Below are positions 55,562-64,000 of a DNA stretch of 64,000 nt, piece by piece (position 1 is the first letter of the stretch; each line of letters begins with the position of its first letter). The stretch lies in contig JAUWQD010000002.1 in NCBI GenBank assembly GCA_030611265.1, forward strand, positions 62,001 to 126,000, written 5' to 3'. The notes under the pieces are model-generated. The model searched no databases. It was not told where the DNA came from and saw only the letters and a list, made by a program, of their open reading frames with translations. Position numbers and translations under genes: made by a program. This DNA comes from Methanosarcinaceae archaeon (lineage in GTDB: Archaea; Halobacteriota; Methanosarcinia; Methanosarcinales; Methanosarcinaceae).

Positions 55562-56611
55562 TTGCGAAGTGGTCTTTTGTCGGATATTACACTAAAAGAA
55601 CGCTTAATGCGTTCCCTTAAAGGAAAGAATGTGGATAAGGTCCCTGTCTGTTCAGTCACCCAGACGGGAACCGTTGAACTCATGGAAATGACAGGAGCAA
55701 AGTGGCCACAGGCACACTACGACCCCGAAAAAATGGCCACATTAGCCATCGCAGGTCATGAGATCGCAGGTTTGGAAGCAGTTCGCTACCCCTTTGATTG
55801 TACTGCCATTGCACAGTCACTTGGTTGTAAAATAATGGAAGGTTCAATTGATACCCAACCATCAATAGTAGATTGGGCATGCAAGAACAAGGACGATGTC
55901 AAAGAGATGAACATTCCGGAGAATTTCCTTGGATCTGAAAGGATCTCAACTATATTAGATGCCACAGATATTGTGAAAGAGAGAGTAGGCGAGGATGTTC
56001 CAGTAATTGCAGGGATGATCGGACCTGCTGCAATCGCTTTTTCTCTTGCCGGTGAAAACTACCTCAAATGGATGATCACAGATCCGGATGTGGTAAAAGA
56101 ACTTTTGGAAATCGGAACCGAGGTATGTACTGAATACTCAAATGCGCTTTTTGATCACGGGGTTGATGCTGTTTGTATCCCTGACTCGGAGGGCAGCCCT
56201 GACCTTATCCCGCCACCTCTTTTTGAATCATTGATACTTCCACAGCACAGGAAACTCACTGGTAAAACCAAAGGAATGATGATATTACATATGTGCGGGG
56301 ATGCGACCGATATCCTTGAACCAATGGCAACATCGGGATTTGACGGCATAAGCATTGAGGAAAAGGTAAATGCAAGATATGCCAAACAGGTCATCGGAAA
56401 AAGAGCTTGCCTGATCGGCAATATATCACCCGTAGCAACGCTTCTTGCAAAATCTCCGGAGAATGTAAAACAAGAAGCAAAAATGTGCATAGAGGATAGA
56501 GTCGACATACTTGCACCAGGTTGCGGGATTGCCCCTCATACTCCATTAACGAATCTGAATGCACTCGTTGAAGCAAGGGATGAATATTATCTGGAAAAGG
56601 GGATCTTGTGA
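55562..56611 (+). CDS. MtbA/MtaA-type methylcobamide:CoM methyltransferase (second copy)
   Basis: 349 residues of the uroporphyrinogen decarboxylase-like family with the zinc ligands in LHMCGDATD and LAPGCGI. It is related to mtbA in this window (VCSVTQTGTVELMEMTG against [16 protein letters not shown]) but clearly diverged. Start is TTG 55562, or TTG 55577; neither has a strong ribosome site, and the first gene may be coupled. It should methylate coenzyme M from a corrinoid protein. Which substrate system it serves (methylamine, methanol or methylsulfide) cannot be told; no corrinoid protein is adjacent. Confidence 0.82.
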   Translation: MRSGLLSDITLKERLMRSLKGKNVDKVPVCSVTQTGTVELMEMTGAKWPQAHYDPEKMATLAIAGHEIAGLEAVRYPFDCTAIAQSLGCKIMEGSIDTQPSIVDWACKNKDDVKEMNIPENFLGSERISTILDATDIVKERVGEDVPVIAGMIGPAAIAFSLAGENYLKWMITDPDVVKELLEIGTEVCTEYSNALFDHGVDAVCIPDSEGSPDLIPPPLFESLILPQHRKLTGKTKGMMILHMCGDATDILEPMATSGFDGISIEEKVNARYAKQVIGKRACLIGNISPVATLLAKSPENVKQEAKMCIEDRVDILAPGCGIAPHTPLTNLNALVEARDEYYLEKGIL

Positions 56612-56654
56612 ATACATCTTCTTCAATGAAGTTTGACGACCATCTAAAATGGAT

Positions 56655-56795
56655 ACCGTTTTTAATAGTATATGTTTTATAAACATATAGTGCAAGTTAA
56701 TCCGAGCATAGCGAGGATTTTCTTGTCAATGATTTTTATTCTACTTGTACGACAAGAAAATCCTCGCTACCTCTCAGATCAACTCGAACTATAAA
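56655..56795. repeat. Inverted pair of AT-rich dispersed repeats
   Basis: agcgaggattttcttgt (about 56710-56727) and acaagaaaatcctcgct (about 56752-56769) face each other, flanked by tatagtgcaagttaatccga and atcaactcgaactata. It lies between convergent genes and could fold as one hairpin, so it may also end transcription in both directions. Confidence 0.75.
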
Positions 56796-56825
56796 ATTCT
56801 ATACAAAAATAAAATGTGAGAAAAC

Positions 56826-57524
56826 TCACATCTCGCGTTTCAACTTCTCGACAAGTTCCAGCTGAATTCCGTCATTGCGGTCACCACCACAAACCATGCC
56901 GCGAATACCGATAATATCTGGCTGGATGCGTCGGAGAGCAGGGAGGTCGTCAAACATAAGTGTGCCTGCAAGTGCACTCAATAGATTCATATCACTTGCC
57001 ATTTTTGTGAACTCGGTAAGTTCCTCTTCAGACATGAACTCAAAAGTTGAGCGGCCGTCTTTGATTCCTGTATCCACCATAACCACATCAACGCCTGCTT
57101 TTGCTCCAATTGCCGGAAGAAACATGGGTGAGATAGAATTAATGCGCTCATAATCGGAATAACCGGATGCTACAACGCACTTTGATGAATCATAGTCCTT
57201 CACCGAGTGCACTATATTAGTGAGCATATCAAGTGCCTGTTTTTCGGTTTGAATATCGAATAATCCTACCTTGACATAATCTGCACCAGAAACCGCTGCG
57301 CCCAATGCGGCAAGCGATGCTGTTCCTGGTTTGTAGTTAAAATCTCCGATAGTTGCACTGATTGGTTGTTTTGAACCAATAGCATCCTTTACAGAACTAA
57401 TGACCCATGGGAAATTTGCACCCAGTGAACCTTCCTTAGGATTCTTAACATCGACAATGTCGGCACCGCCATTCGAAGCAATGATTGCTTCTTCTTTATT
57501 GATTGGACTAATAAGTAATTTCAT
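56826..57524 (-). CDS. mfnB: (5-formylfuran-3-yl)methyl phosphate synthase MfnB
   Basis: 232 residues, a TIM barrel of the DUF556 family. ADIVDVKNPKEGSLGANFPW holds the Schiff-base Lys, followed by ISATIGDF, KVGLF and GIRGMVCGGDRNDGI. It makes the furan ring precursor of methanofuran from two molecules of glyceraldehyde-3-phosphate. aaggtg precedes the ATG. It is divergent from the HisA-like gene with only 50 bases between them. Confidence 0.94.
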   Translation of the reverse strand: MKLLISPINKEEAIIASNGGADIVDVKNPKEGSLGANFPWVISSVKDAIGSKQPISATIGDFNYKPGTASLAALGAAVSGADYVKVGLFDIQTEKQALDMLTNIVHSVKDYDSSKCVVASGYSDYERINSISPMFLPAIGAKAGVDVVMVDTGIKDGRSTFEFMSEEELTEFTKMASDMNLLSALAGTLMFDDLPALRRIQPDIIGIRGMVCGGDRNDGIQLELVEKLKREM

Positions 57525-57574
57525 GAAACACCTTCTTATTTATATGGGTTTGAATATCTGTGTATTGATTAAAT

Positions 57575-58282
57575 ATGTTTCGAATTGTCTTTGTATTAGA
57601 TATATATGATCGGACTGTTGTGCACGCACAAGGCGGAAACCGACAAAATTACCAACCCATCCACAAATCCAGTGTGCTTTGCAATTCATCCAAACCACTG
57701 GCAGTAATAGATGCCATTAAACCAAAGGAAGTGTATATTGCCGACCTGAACACCCTGCAGGGAATCGGTGCGCATGGCATTAATTTTGATGATATCCATG
57801 CAGTCTCAAAACAGGTAAAGACAATGCTTGATCCTGCCATATCATCATTGTCCGATGTCGGCGAGGCACTTTCGCTTGCAGGTGATGTAATCATAGGTAC
57901 TGAAACCGCGTCGTTAGACACGATATCAAATGCGGCATCAGAGTTTCCCGGGCGTGTGAATGTCAGCATTGACATAAAGAACGGCAGGATACTGGCATGC
58001 GACCCTGATATGCCCGACGACCCTTTAGAGGTTATTGGGATGCTCAATGACATGGATATTCGTGACATAATCATTCTGGATATGGACAGGGTTGGTACAT
58101 CAAGCGGTGTAGATGCACAATTTTTAAGTACGATTGCCGCCAGTTCCAATCATGATGTGCTACTTGGCGGCGGGGTCAAAGATGTGAGTGATATTGAAAC
58201 ACTTAAAGACATCGGGCTTAAAGGTGCACTTGTTGCAACTGCCCTGCACAACGGCAAAATACCAATTGTAATGGTCCAATGA
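57575..58282 (+). CDS. HisA/HisF-related (beta/alpha)8 protein
   Basis: 235 residues related to HisA but shorter and with a degenerate N-terminus: IVFVLDIYDRTVVHAQGGNR, ADLNTLQGIG, VNVSIDIKNGRI, IIILDMDRVGTSSG and DVLLGGGVKDVSDIE. Euryarchaea carry such a second HisA-like protein, often near cofactor genes. The reaction is not established. Head-to-head placement with mfnB suggests a role linked to methanofuran or sugar-phosphate chemistry; that is inference. Confidence 0.8.
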   Translation: MFRIVFVLDIYDRTVVHAQGGNRQNYQPIHKSSVLCNSSKPLAVIDAIKPKEVYIADLNTLQGIGAHGINFDDIHAVSKQVKTMLDPAISSLSDVGEALSLAGDVIIGTETASLDTISNAASEFPGRVNVSIDIKNGRILACDPDMPDDPLEVIGMLNDMDIRDIIILDMDRVGTSSGVDAQFLSTIAASSNHDVLLGGGVKDVSDIETLKDIGLKGALVATALHNGKIPIVMVQ

Positions 58283-58335
58283 TGACCGTTTATCAAATTA
58301 AATATCAATTTTAGTTATATTAACAGGTGAAAATA

Positions 58336-58596
58336 ATGGCAGAAAATGAAGTAACAGAATCAGTAACAGAATCAGTAACAGAATCCAAAGGCGATGGATA
58401 TTCAGAAATAAAAATGGGTGCAGGCTGGTATCTTACTGTTACACTTGCAAAAAGCGAGAAATACGACAACGAGTATATTGAGATCGCAAAGGAGCGCAGC
58501 GGAACCAAACGCAGTCGGTTCAACCTGAATCCAAAGTATGCAAGAGTATTGGGTAATGCCCTGTTGAAGTTCGCGGATGATAATAATCTGGATTGA
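58336..58596 (+). CDS. Small hypothetical protein with N-terminal VTES repeats
   Basis: 86 residues from ATG 58336 with caggtga 6 bases upstream. The start contains three VTES units (12-base tandem repeats at 58351-58386). The rest, GAGWYLTVTLAKSEKYDNEYIEIAKER and RFNLNPKYARVLGNALLKFADD, reads like a small beta-sheet plus helix, somewhat like a PC4-type ssDNA-binding fold, but this is weak. No membrane segment. Confidence 0.65.
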   Translation: MAENEVTESVTESVTESKGDGYSEIKMGAGWYLTVTLAKSEKYDNEYIEIAKERSGTKRSRFNLNPKYARVLGNALLKFADDNNLD

Positions 58597-58604
58597 TCAA
58601 AATA

Positions 58605-59204
58605 CTAAACGATCGATGTGAGCAATTCCACCACATCGGTTTCTATTTCTTTTATTGACCTGTCAGTATCAACAATTACAAACCTCTGTGGGTCTTCCTT
58701 TACAAGCCGAAGATAATTCGCGCGTACACGTTCCAAAAATCCGATCTTCTCAAACTTTGTCTGCTCACCCCTGTTGCCGCATCGTTCGACTGCGATCTTT
58801 GGGTCAATGTCAAAAAGTATTGTCATATCCGGCACGACAGTCCAGCCATTGTGGATAGACTGTATCCATTCGATCGGGTCATCGAACTTATCACTCAATG
58901 TGACACCCTGATATGCATAACGGCTGTCCGAATACCGGTCCGAGATCACAGTCTTTCCACCCTCAAGTGCAGGCTGTATGACCTTTGAGATATGCTCAGC
59001 ATGATCTGCTGTGAACAGGAACAGTTCTGCAAGGTGATCTGTATCGGAATGTATCGCGCGCTCGACCGCTTCACCGATCCAGTCTGTTGTCGGCTCTCTG
59101 GTAAACACTACATTGTTCATGGATGGATGCGCCTTCAACCGTTCCAATGCTGTGGATTTGCCGGAGCCGTCGATACCTTCCAGTGTGATTAATTTTCCCC
59201 TCAT
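58605..59204 (-). CDS. tmk: Thymidylate kinase
   Basis: 199 residues from ATG 59204 (MRGKLITLEGIDGSGKST), the normal length. Features are the P-loop GIDGSGKST, FTREPT, the DRYSDSRYAYQG motif and DIDPKIAVERCGNRGEQTKFE in the LID region. It phosphorylates dTMP to dTDP (EC 2.7.4.9). A tiny zinc-ribbon gene lies 31 bases upstream on the same strand. Confidence 0.94.
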   Translation of the reverse strand: MRGKLITLEGIDGSGKSTALERLKAHPSMNNVVFTREPTTDWIGEAVERAIHSDTDHLAELFLFTADHAEHISKVIQPALEGGKTVISDRYSDSRYAYQGVTLSDKFDDPIEWIQSIHNGWTVVPDMTILFDIDPKIAVERCGNRGEQTKFEKIGFLERVRANYLRLVKEDPQRFVIVDTDRSIKEIETDVVELLTSIV

Positions 59205-59603
59205 AATGTACAACCGTTTTGTAAAATTAAAACATCTACGTGCGGACTGTGTCTTCACTGCCGCATTGTGGGCACTTTATAGGAACGAAGTTGGGGTCAG
59301 CCTGAAATACAAAATCGCAAACGTTGCATCTGAAATATACCATTGATTGGTTTACATCATCCATTTTGATCACCTTACACATATATGACTTAAGTCTTAA
59401 GACTAAAATTAACATTAAGATCCATTAGTTAAGAACAATAACAAGTTACTCATCAAATAATATTAATGTGCCGATGTCGTAATATTTATGAAAAGGCACA
59501 TACTATCCCTTTAACTGAATATTAGTAATCGACAATTTCAGTAATTCGCTGAAAATAGCTCACTAAATTACTCATCTAATACACCCCACCACATTCCCCT
59601 CTC
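59205..59603. other. Spacer between tmk and the PAS kinase, mostly the zinc-ribbon gene and AT-rich DNA
   Basis: The first part holds the 42-residue gene at 59236-59364. From 59365 to 59603 no gene is seen; the AT-rich stretch contains the palindrome tgacttaagtcttaagac near 59388-59403. Confidence 0.5.
59236..59364 (-). CDS. 42-residue rubredoxin-like zinc-ribbon protein
   Basis: Below the usual size cut-off but convincing. ATG 59364 follows aaggtgat by 4 bases; the protein reads MDDVNQSMVYFRCNVCDFVF, then QADPNFVPIKCPQCGSEDTV and RT, giving two CxxC knuckles 15 residues apart. It ends in TAG. It is 31 bases before tmk on the same strand. It probably binds zinc or iron. Confidence 0.82.
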   Translation of the reverse strand: MDDVNQSMVYFRCNVCDFVFQADPNFVPIKCPQCGSEDTVRT

Positions 59604-61088
59604 TCACGCTTTTCCCACAGTGACCCAAAATACACATCCAACTCCAGCAGGATTATCCTCAACACCGACACTTCCATCGTGCAGTTCAATTATCCGTTTT
59701 ACAATTGCAAGACCAAGACCCGTACCTTTCACAGAACCTTTGCCCACACGTTTAAACCTCTCAAAGAGTAATGGTTTATCCTCATCCGATATTCCACCTC
59801 CAAAGTCAGTTACAGTCACCTTCCAATTGTCATCTGCGTCGATCATATCTATAATGATCTTGCCTTCCTGTGGACCATATTTTATTGCATTGGACAACAG
59901 GTTCGCAAACACCTCTTCGATCGCAGTATTCACATTTGCCGGATATGTCCCTTTGGCCTTAAACTCAAGTGTGATCTGTTTATCTTTAATTTGCGGTCTG
60001 AAGTTCTCTACAACTTCTTTGAATATGACTGCAATATCCATTTTTTCAAACTCAAGTTCCTCGATAGACCCCAATTTTGCGAACTTGGCTGCTGTTTCGA
60101 TCATACTGATGAGTCTTTCAGTGTTATCCATAATTTTCTGCAAGGCTTGAATTTTTTTCTCGTTATCTTCCATATTAAGCAATACTTCAGTATATCCCTT
60201 GACAATCCCTGCAGGATTTAGGACATCGTGTCTCATAATGTCAATAAAAAGTTCTTTGAGTTCATTAGAATCCTTCAAATCCTCTGTATATTGTTTTAGT
60301 ATTTCCTCTGTCCGCTTGCGTTCAGTAATATCACGTGCAATACTAAGTATCGTAGGCTCTCCAGCATATTCGATCATTCGACTGCTAAGTTCGATAGGAA
60401 CCGTTGAACCGTCTTTTCGTACCAGAGCAGTCTCGAATATACCATGTCCATTATCATGTATTTTCCTGATCCGATCTGGAACCACCTTTGAATATTCAGG
60501 TGAATTAAGATCAATTGGCGAGATCTTCAACAGTTCATCCCTGGTATAGCCAAGTTGATCGCAAGCTATCTGGTTCACTTCTATGAAATGACCTTCCATA
60601 TCATGCATTAGGATCGCATCACCGGCATTATTGAATAAAGTCTTAAACATTTTTTCAGATTTTTGCAATGCTATCTTTTCCTGCATTATGTGCGTAATAT
60701 CGTGAAACGATTCGATCACTTGCACAACATTTCCACTTTCATCCAGAACAGGAGTGGCAACTACATCAATGATACTTTCATTATTTTTGTCATCAAAATG
60801 AACGTGCACGACTCTTACCGTTGATCTGGTAGCAATCACTTTTTTAAGTGGACATGGATCATCAGAGGAATTGCAGGGAGTATCCTTACGATGTGTAGCT
60901 TGATGGCATGTCATTGATCCAGTGATAAGGTCAACTCCCTTTACTTGATCAGACATTGCCTTATTAGCCAGCAACAACTTGTAATTACTGGGGTCGATCA
61001 CTATAATTGGATCACCAATACTATCTATTACGTTTTGTGCGAAATCCTTTGGAATGCGCACACTTTCATTATCATTAATTTCATTCAT
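59604..61088 (-). CDS. PAS-PAS sensor histidine kinase (soluble)
   Basis: 494 residues, no membrane span. PAS 1 (about 15-125) has the Cys/His pattern TCHQATHRKDTPCNSSDDPCPLKKVI. PAS 2 (about 140-255) ends DITERKRTEE. The dimerisation domain carries FIDIMRHDVLNPAG with the phospho-acceptor His, and the ATPase has NLLSNAIKYGP, DFGGGI and GTGLGLAIVK. PAS 1 is close to PAS 1 of the kinase at 14954. The signal is unknown; Cys/His residues could bind metal or haem, or sense redox. Confidence 0.9.
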   Translation of the reverse strand: MNEINDNESVRIPKDFAQNVIDSIGDPIIVIDPSNYKLLLANKAMSDQVKGVDLITGSMTCHQATHRKDTPCNSSDDPCPLKKVIATRSTVRVVHVHFDDKNNESIIDVVATPVLDESGNVVQVIESFHDITHIMQEKIALQKSEKMFKTLFNNAGDAILMHDMEGHFIEVNQIACDQLGYTRDELLKISPIDLNSPEYSKVVPDRIRKIHDNGHGIFETALVRKDGSTVPIELSSRMIEYAGEPTILSIARDITERKRTEEILKQYTEDLKDSNELKELFIDIMRHDVLNPAGIVKGYTEVLLNMEDNEKKIQALQKIMDNTERLISMIETAAKFAKLGSIEELEFEKMDIAVIFKEVVENFRPQIKDKQITLEFKAKGTYPANVNTAIEEVFANLLSNAIKYGPQEGKIIIDMIDADDNWKVTVTDFGGGISDEDKPLLFERFKRVGKGSVKGTGLGLAIVKRIIELHDGSVGVEDNPAGVGCVFWVTVGKA

Positions 61089-61359
61089 TAGTTAAACACC
61101 CACATATCAACCAAAGACAATAATACAAATTATGTTGAATATCTATTTTGATTTTATCAAATTAATATTTAATCCTTTGAAACAACCTGTTTTCACACAA
61201 AAAATAGTCAACATCATACATTAAGTGAATTGTAAATGACATTTGTAGGGCAACAGCTAATAAGAAAAGGTCAAGTAAGATCGCTAATAATTCTCTTCTT
61301 TAGTGATCTTATGAATCTGTAATCAACTTCAATAATGCAAAATGAGATATAAGGAACAC

Positions 61360-62022
61360 ATGACAACGATTGGAGTAATCACACGCGGAAAATATGGCGG
61401 GCGACTCATCGAGACCATCCTGTCACAAACAGATTTCAAGGTTGTATCAGCTGAGCTTCCCGCAAACCTCCCCGAATTCATAGAAGACCCCACTCTTTTC
61501 CTTGAAAAACTGAACATTGACAACGACGTGTTCAATGCAAACACCATCATCACTTACTCAATGCACCCGGACCTCACTCCGGAGATTGCAAAACTTGCAG
61601 GAAAAAGCGGCGTACGTGCCCTCATTGTACCCGGCGGGGCATCGCGTGCACCAGTTGGCGAACTTGAGGAAATCTCAAAGCAATACGGCATGTCCATCGA
61701 AGTGGATGACATCTGCTGCACGCTCAAACCAAATCCAGCCGCCCCAGAATTTACATCAAAGTTTGGAAGTCCGGTTCTTGATATCAAAACACGTGACGGG
61801 AAAATCGTTAATGTGAACGTGATTCGCGGCGCACCTTGCGGCAGTACATGGAAAATGGCAGAAAAACTGATAGGAATGCCGGTCAGTGATGCTCCCGCAC
61901 GTGCAGGGCTGTTGATACAGCAATATCCATGCCGCGCCGTGAGGGGTAATACGGGGGGAATCCATGAATCTGCACAAATTCACAAAAAGGAAGTTGAGCG
62001 AGCACTTATTAGTGAAAAATAA
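61360..62022 (+). CDS. DUF166 family protein (thymidylate synthase-like)
   Basis: 220 residues from ATG 61360 (MTTIGVITRGKYGGRLIETI), or 226 from ATG 61342. Conserved features are ITYSMHPDLTPEI, ALIVPGGASRA, VDDICCTLKPNP, the VIRGAPCGSTW motif with its Cys, and the C-terminal QYPCRAVRGNTGGIHESA. Archaeal DUF166 proteins have been annotated as thymidylate synthases on the basis of an early report in Methanothermobacter; this remains uncertain. tmk is 2 kb away, which fits nucleotide metabolism loosely. Confidence 0.85.
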   Translation: MTTIGVITRGKYGGRLIETILSQTDFKVVSAELPANLPEFIEDPTLFLEKLNIDNDVFNANTIITYSMHPDLTPEIAKLAGKSGVRALIVPGGASRAPVGELEEISKQYGMSIEVDDICCTLKPNPAAPEFTSKFGSPVLDIKTRDGKIVNVNVIRGAPCGSTWKMAEKLIGMPVSDAPARAGLLIQQYPCRAVRGNTGGIHESAQIHKKEVERALISEK

Positions 62023-62036
62023 GCGCAAACATGTGG

Positions 62037-62519
62037 TTATGCAATGACATCTGCAATTGATTGCCATTCAATGATTCTTTTTTCTGAGTTTTTTCTGTTC
62101 GCACCGCTTGAAGATGGCAGTACTTTTGTCTCAATCCCATGTTTTCTGATTTTATCTTCAAATCCCCCTGCTTTCTTGCCATTGAAACAGACAAGTCGAA
62201 GATTTGGGGCAACATTCTTGAGATTTGAAAAGTTGTTGAACACCCCGTTCCTGATATTTGAGTCCATGCTGCCATTCCTTTCAACTTCTAAATAGACATC
62301 CCAAAGCCCAATCCTGTGTTCCTGAAGTTTTTGGATCTTTGCCTCATAATCAAGTGCGGCGATATTTTCGCCAATGACCTCATTTATGAGTTTCCAAAAA
62401 TCATTTCCGGGATTACTATAGTACTGCTGCTTGTCTATGGACTCATCACTTGGCAGTGAACCAAGAATAAGGACCTGGGTATTACTATCAATTATCGAAG
62501 TTAGTCCTTTCTTTAACAT
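62037..62519 (-). CDS. DNA-deoxyinosine (hypoxanthine) glycosylase, UDG family 6
   Basis: 160 residues from ATG 62519 (MLKKGLTSIIDSNTQ); a longer frame to 62585 is not supported. The UDG fold is shown by LILGSLPSDESIDKQQYYSNPGNDFWKLI near the start, GLWDVYLEVERNGSMD and the second motif VLPSSSGANR. Family 6 enzymes remove hypoxanthine from deaminated DNA and have been characterised from a Methanosarcina. It is convergent with the DUF166 gene (14 bases apart). Confidence 0.88.
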   Translation of the reverse strand: MLKKGLTSIIDSNTQVLILGSLPSDESIDKQQYYSNPGNDFWKLINEVIGENIAALDYEAKIQKLQEHRIGLWDVYLEVERNGSMDSNIRNGVFNNFSNLKNVAPNLRLVCFNGKKAGGFEDKIRKHGIETKVLPSSSGANRKNSEKRIIEWQSIADVIA

Positions 62520-62829
62520 AGTATGGAATTTACAATTTATCTTACTTATAATCAATGTATTTTGCATCAATTTTTCAAAGTTCAATTAGAGATTAAACTT
62601 AGTATGGTGCAACAACACGCCGCAGGCGGCACAGCCCTGCACCAATGATCAAAGACACATGCATTTAATCCATACATCTCTCATAACACGAATTTCCAGT
62701 ACACGATAACGGCATACGAAATGGTGCATGAAACGATATGCTAAACGGTGCGCAAAGCATCATTCTAATGATGGTGGGAACGTGCGCGCTTCGCGCGGTG
62801 GTCACATCGGTATTTTGGATTATTTTGTA
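62520..62829. other. Spacer between the glycosylase gene and gltX
   Basis: No gene. A solo copy of the GC-rich palindromic unit (caacacgccgcaggcggcac) lies at about 62610-62630. A short perfect hairpin, gcgcgcttcgcgc, is at about 62785-62797. Confidence 0.5.
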
Positions 62830-64000
62830 TCACTTATGTGCAAAATACGCAACAATTTCATGCTCTACCGAATCTATTCTGCAAAAACCAAATCTTTCGA
62901 ACTGTACCAGATTGTCAAGTTCATTTGCGATCTGCTTCTCGCCAATTCCATTGAACTCGCCATGGGGTGCCAGAACTTTCACGGGTGCGCCGTCGATTGG
63001 TGCCCAGTGGATGATTCGGATGCGTTTTTCTCCTTTTTTGACTGCTTCCATTGAATCGCCGGTGTACTTCGCCTGAAGTGGAGCAACTGACGTTATCTCA
63101 ATGTTGTACAGGTCTTTTAGGCGGAGTTTATCGCCTACTTCGAGGTTTTCCGTGTCGTCCTTGCACAAGAACACTTTTGTACCAACCTCGATCTCTCGTT
63201 GTCCTCTATCTTCTGTTGGGTGAAGTGGCGGTTTTGCAGTTAGCGGCTTTGCATCCTGAATCTCGACTTCTACCGGATTCCAGACAAAGAAATACCTGTT
63301 TGCGGTTGAGTCAACCATTTTTCGGTTCTCTGCATACAGGGTGTCAAGACTGATGCTCACATCGGTCTCGCCGACCCCCATTTCTACCATGAACTTGCGT
63401 ATGGCTTCGGGTTTGATACCCCTTCGCCTCATCGCGCGCAGTGTTGGAAGGCGGGGGTCATCCCAACCTGAATATTCTCCTTCCTCGATCGCGTGGCGAA
63501 GTCCGCTTGTGCTGAACTTACCGAACTCGTGTATCTTAATGCGTCCCCAGTGTGTGGTCTTTGGATAATCCCAGCCAAGATATCTGTAGATATAACCCTG
63601 CCGCGTCTCGCTGTCCATCAAGTCCTTGCCCCTGATAATATGAGTCATACCGAGTTCGTGGTCTTCTATGGCACCCTCAAAATCAAGAAGTGGCCAGACT
63701 ACGTACTTGTCACCAACTTCCGGGCGGGGGTGCGGTACTTTTACTATCCTGAAAGCACCGAAATCACGGATTGCCGGATCCTTGTGCTTGATATCGGTTT
63801 TTATACGAAGAACAGCAACCTTTTCCTCATATTCACCGGCAACCATCTTTTTCCAGTGGCTTAGGTTGATCTCAACGCTCTCGTTCCTGTGCGGGCATGG
63901 CTCTTTTGCATCCTTGTATTTCTTGAACTCACCACCTTCGCAGAAACAGACATACGCCTGCTCCATCTCGATCAGTTTTTCCGCATAATCATAATACATC
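62830..64000 (-). CDS. gltX: Glutamyl-tRNA synthetase, archaeal type (N-terminus outside window)
   Basis: The C-terminal ~390 residues of a class I synthetase that continues past the right edge; the Met at 63999 is probably internal. Landmarks are VWPLLDFEGAIEDHELGMTHIIRGKD, the FSTSGLRH loop (KMSKS equivalent) and, after it, the all-beta anticodon-binding domain of the archaeal GlnRS-like type, with HPTEDRGQREIEVG. It attaches glutamate to tRNA-Glu and, in archaea, also to tRNA-Gln for later amidation. Confidence 0.94.
   Translation of the reverse strand, partial: MYYDYAEKLIEMEQAYVCFCEGGEFKKYKDAKEPCPHRNESVEINLSHWKKMVAGEYEEKVAVLRIKTDIKHKDPAIRDFGAFRIVKVPHPRPEVGDKYVVWPLLDFEGAIEDHELGMTHIIRGKDLMDSETRQGYIYRYLGWDYPKTTHWGRIKIHEFGKFSTSGLRHAIEEGEYSGWDDPRLPTLRAMRRRGIKPEAIRKFMVEMGVGETDVSISLDTLYAENRKMVDSTANRYFFVWNPVEVEIQDAKPLTAKPPLHPTEDRGQREIEVGTKVFLCKDDTENLEVGDKLRLKDLYNIEITSVAPLQAKYTGDSMEAVKKGEKRIRIIHWAPIDGAPVKVLAPHGEFNGIGEKQIANELDNLVQFERFGFCRIDSVEHEIVAYFAHK

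Overview
The window comes from a methylotrophic methanogenic archaeon, almost certainly a member of the Methanosarcinaceae. It carries the three methylamine methyltransferases mttB, mtbB and mtmB, each interrupted by an in-frame amber codon at the known pyrrolysine position (residues 334, 356 and 202). It also has their corrinoid proteins, the CoM methylase mtbA, the activator ramA and the pyrrolysine genes pylS, pylB, pylC and pylD. The methanofuran gene mfnB, an archaeal-type GluRS and archaeal TATA boxes agree. The genus cannot be fixed from this sequence; a Methanococcoides/Methanolobus-type organism is a guess.

Layout. 1-3.3 kb: end of a UPF0104-type membrane protein, a DEAD-box helicase and a small winged-helix-like protein. 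3.4-14.9 kb: a glycogen/starch block with two GH57 proteins (one lacking the acid/base Asp), a V4R-domain protein, two GH15 glucoamylases, a debranching enzyme, and a GT4 glycogen-synthase-like enzyme with a 127-residue internal tandem duplication. 15-26.6 kb: a membrane histidine kinase, a Cas1 C-terminal remnant, hypothetical membrane proteins, an intact tRNA-Leu next to a tRNA-Leu 3' half, a DUF1638-like pair, a PAS/GAF sensor and a HyuA-type protein.

27-36.6 kb: the methylamine block, mttB-mttC-mttP plus two small genes, mtbC-mtbB, mtmC-mtmB and mtbA. Together these move methyl groups from tri-, di- and monomethylamine through corrinoid proteins to coenzyme M. 36.6-40.3 kb: a low-coding region holding the tRNA-Pyl gene (minus strand, 37856-37927), a second diverged full-length copy, a third 5' fragment, a minisatellite, an mtbA fragment and several repeats.

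40.3-46.8 kb: a complete Wadjet (jetABCD) plasmid-defence operon, followed by a zeta-toxin-like module. 48.6-54.5 kb (minus strand): pylS-pylB-pylC-pylD-ramA as one compact operon, which supplies pyrrolysine and reactivates the corrinoid proteins. There is no pylT next to pylS. 55-64 kb: a DUF6951-like protein with a second CoM methylase, the divergent mfnB and HisA-like genes, thymidylate kinase with a 42-residue zinc-ribbon gene upstream, a PAS kinase, a DUF166 protein, a deoxyinosine glycosylase and gltX (cut by the window edge).

The most unusual structure is the pylT locus at 37.0-38.1 kb. Intergenic space also carries two MITE-like composite elements and a 261-bp long-palindrome element. 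Function assignments rest on recognition of protein motifs by eye; no database search was run.
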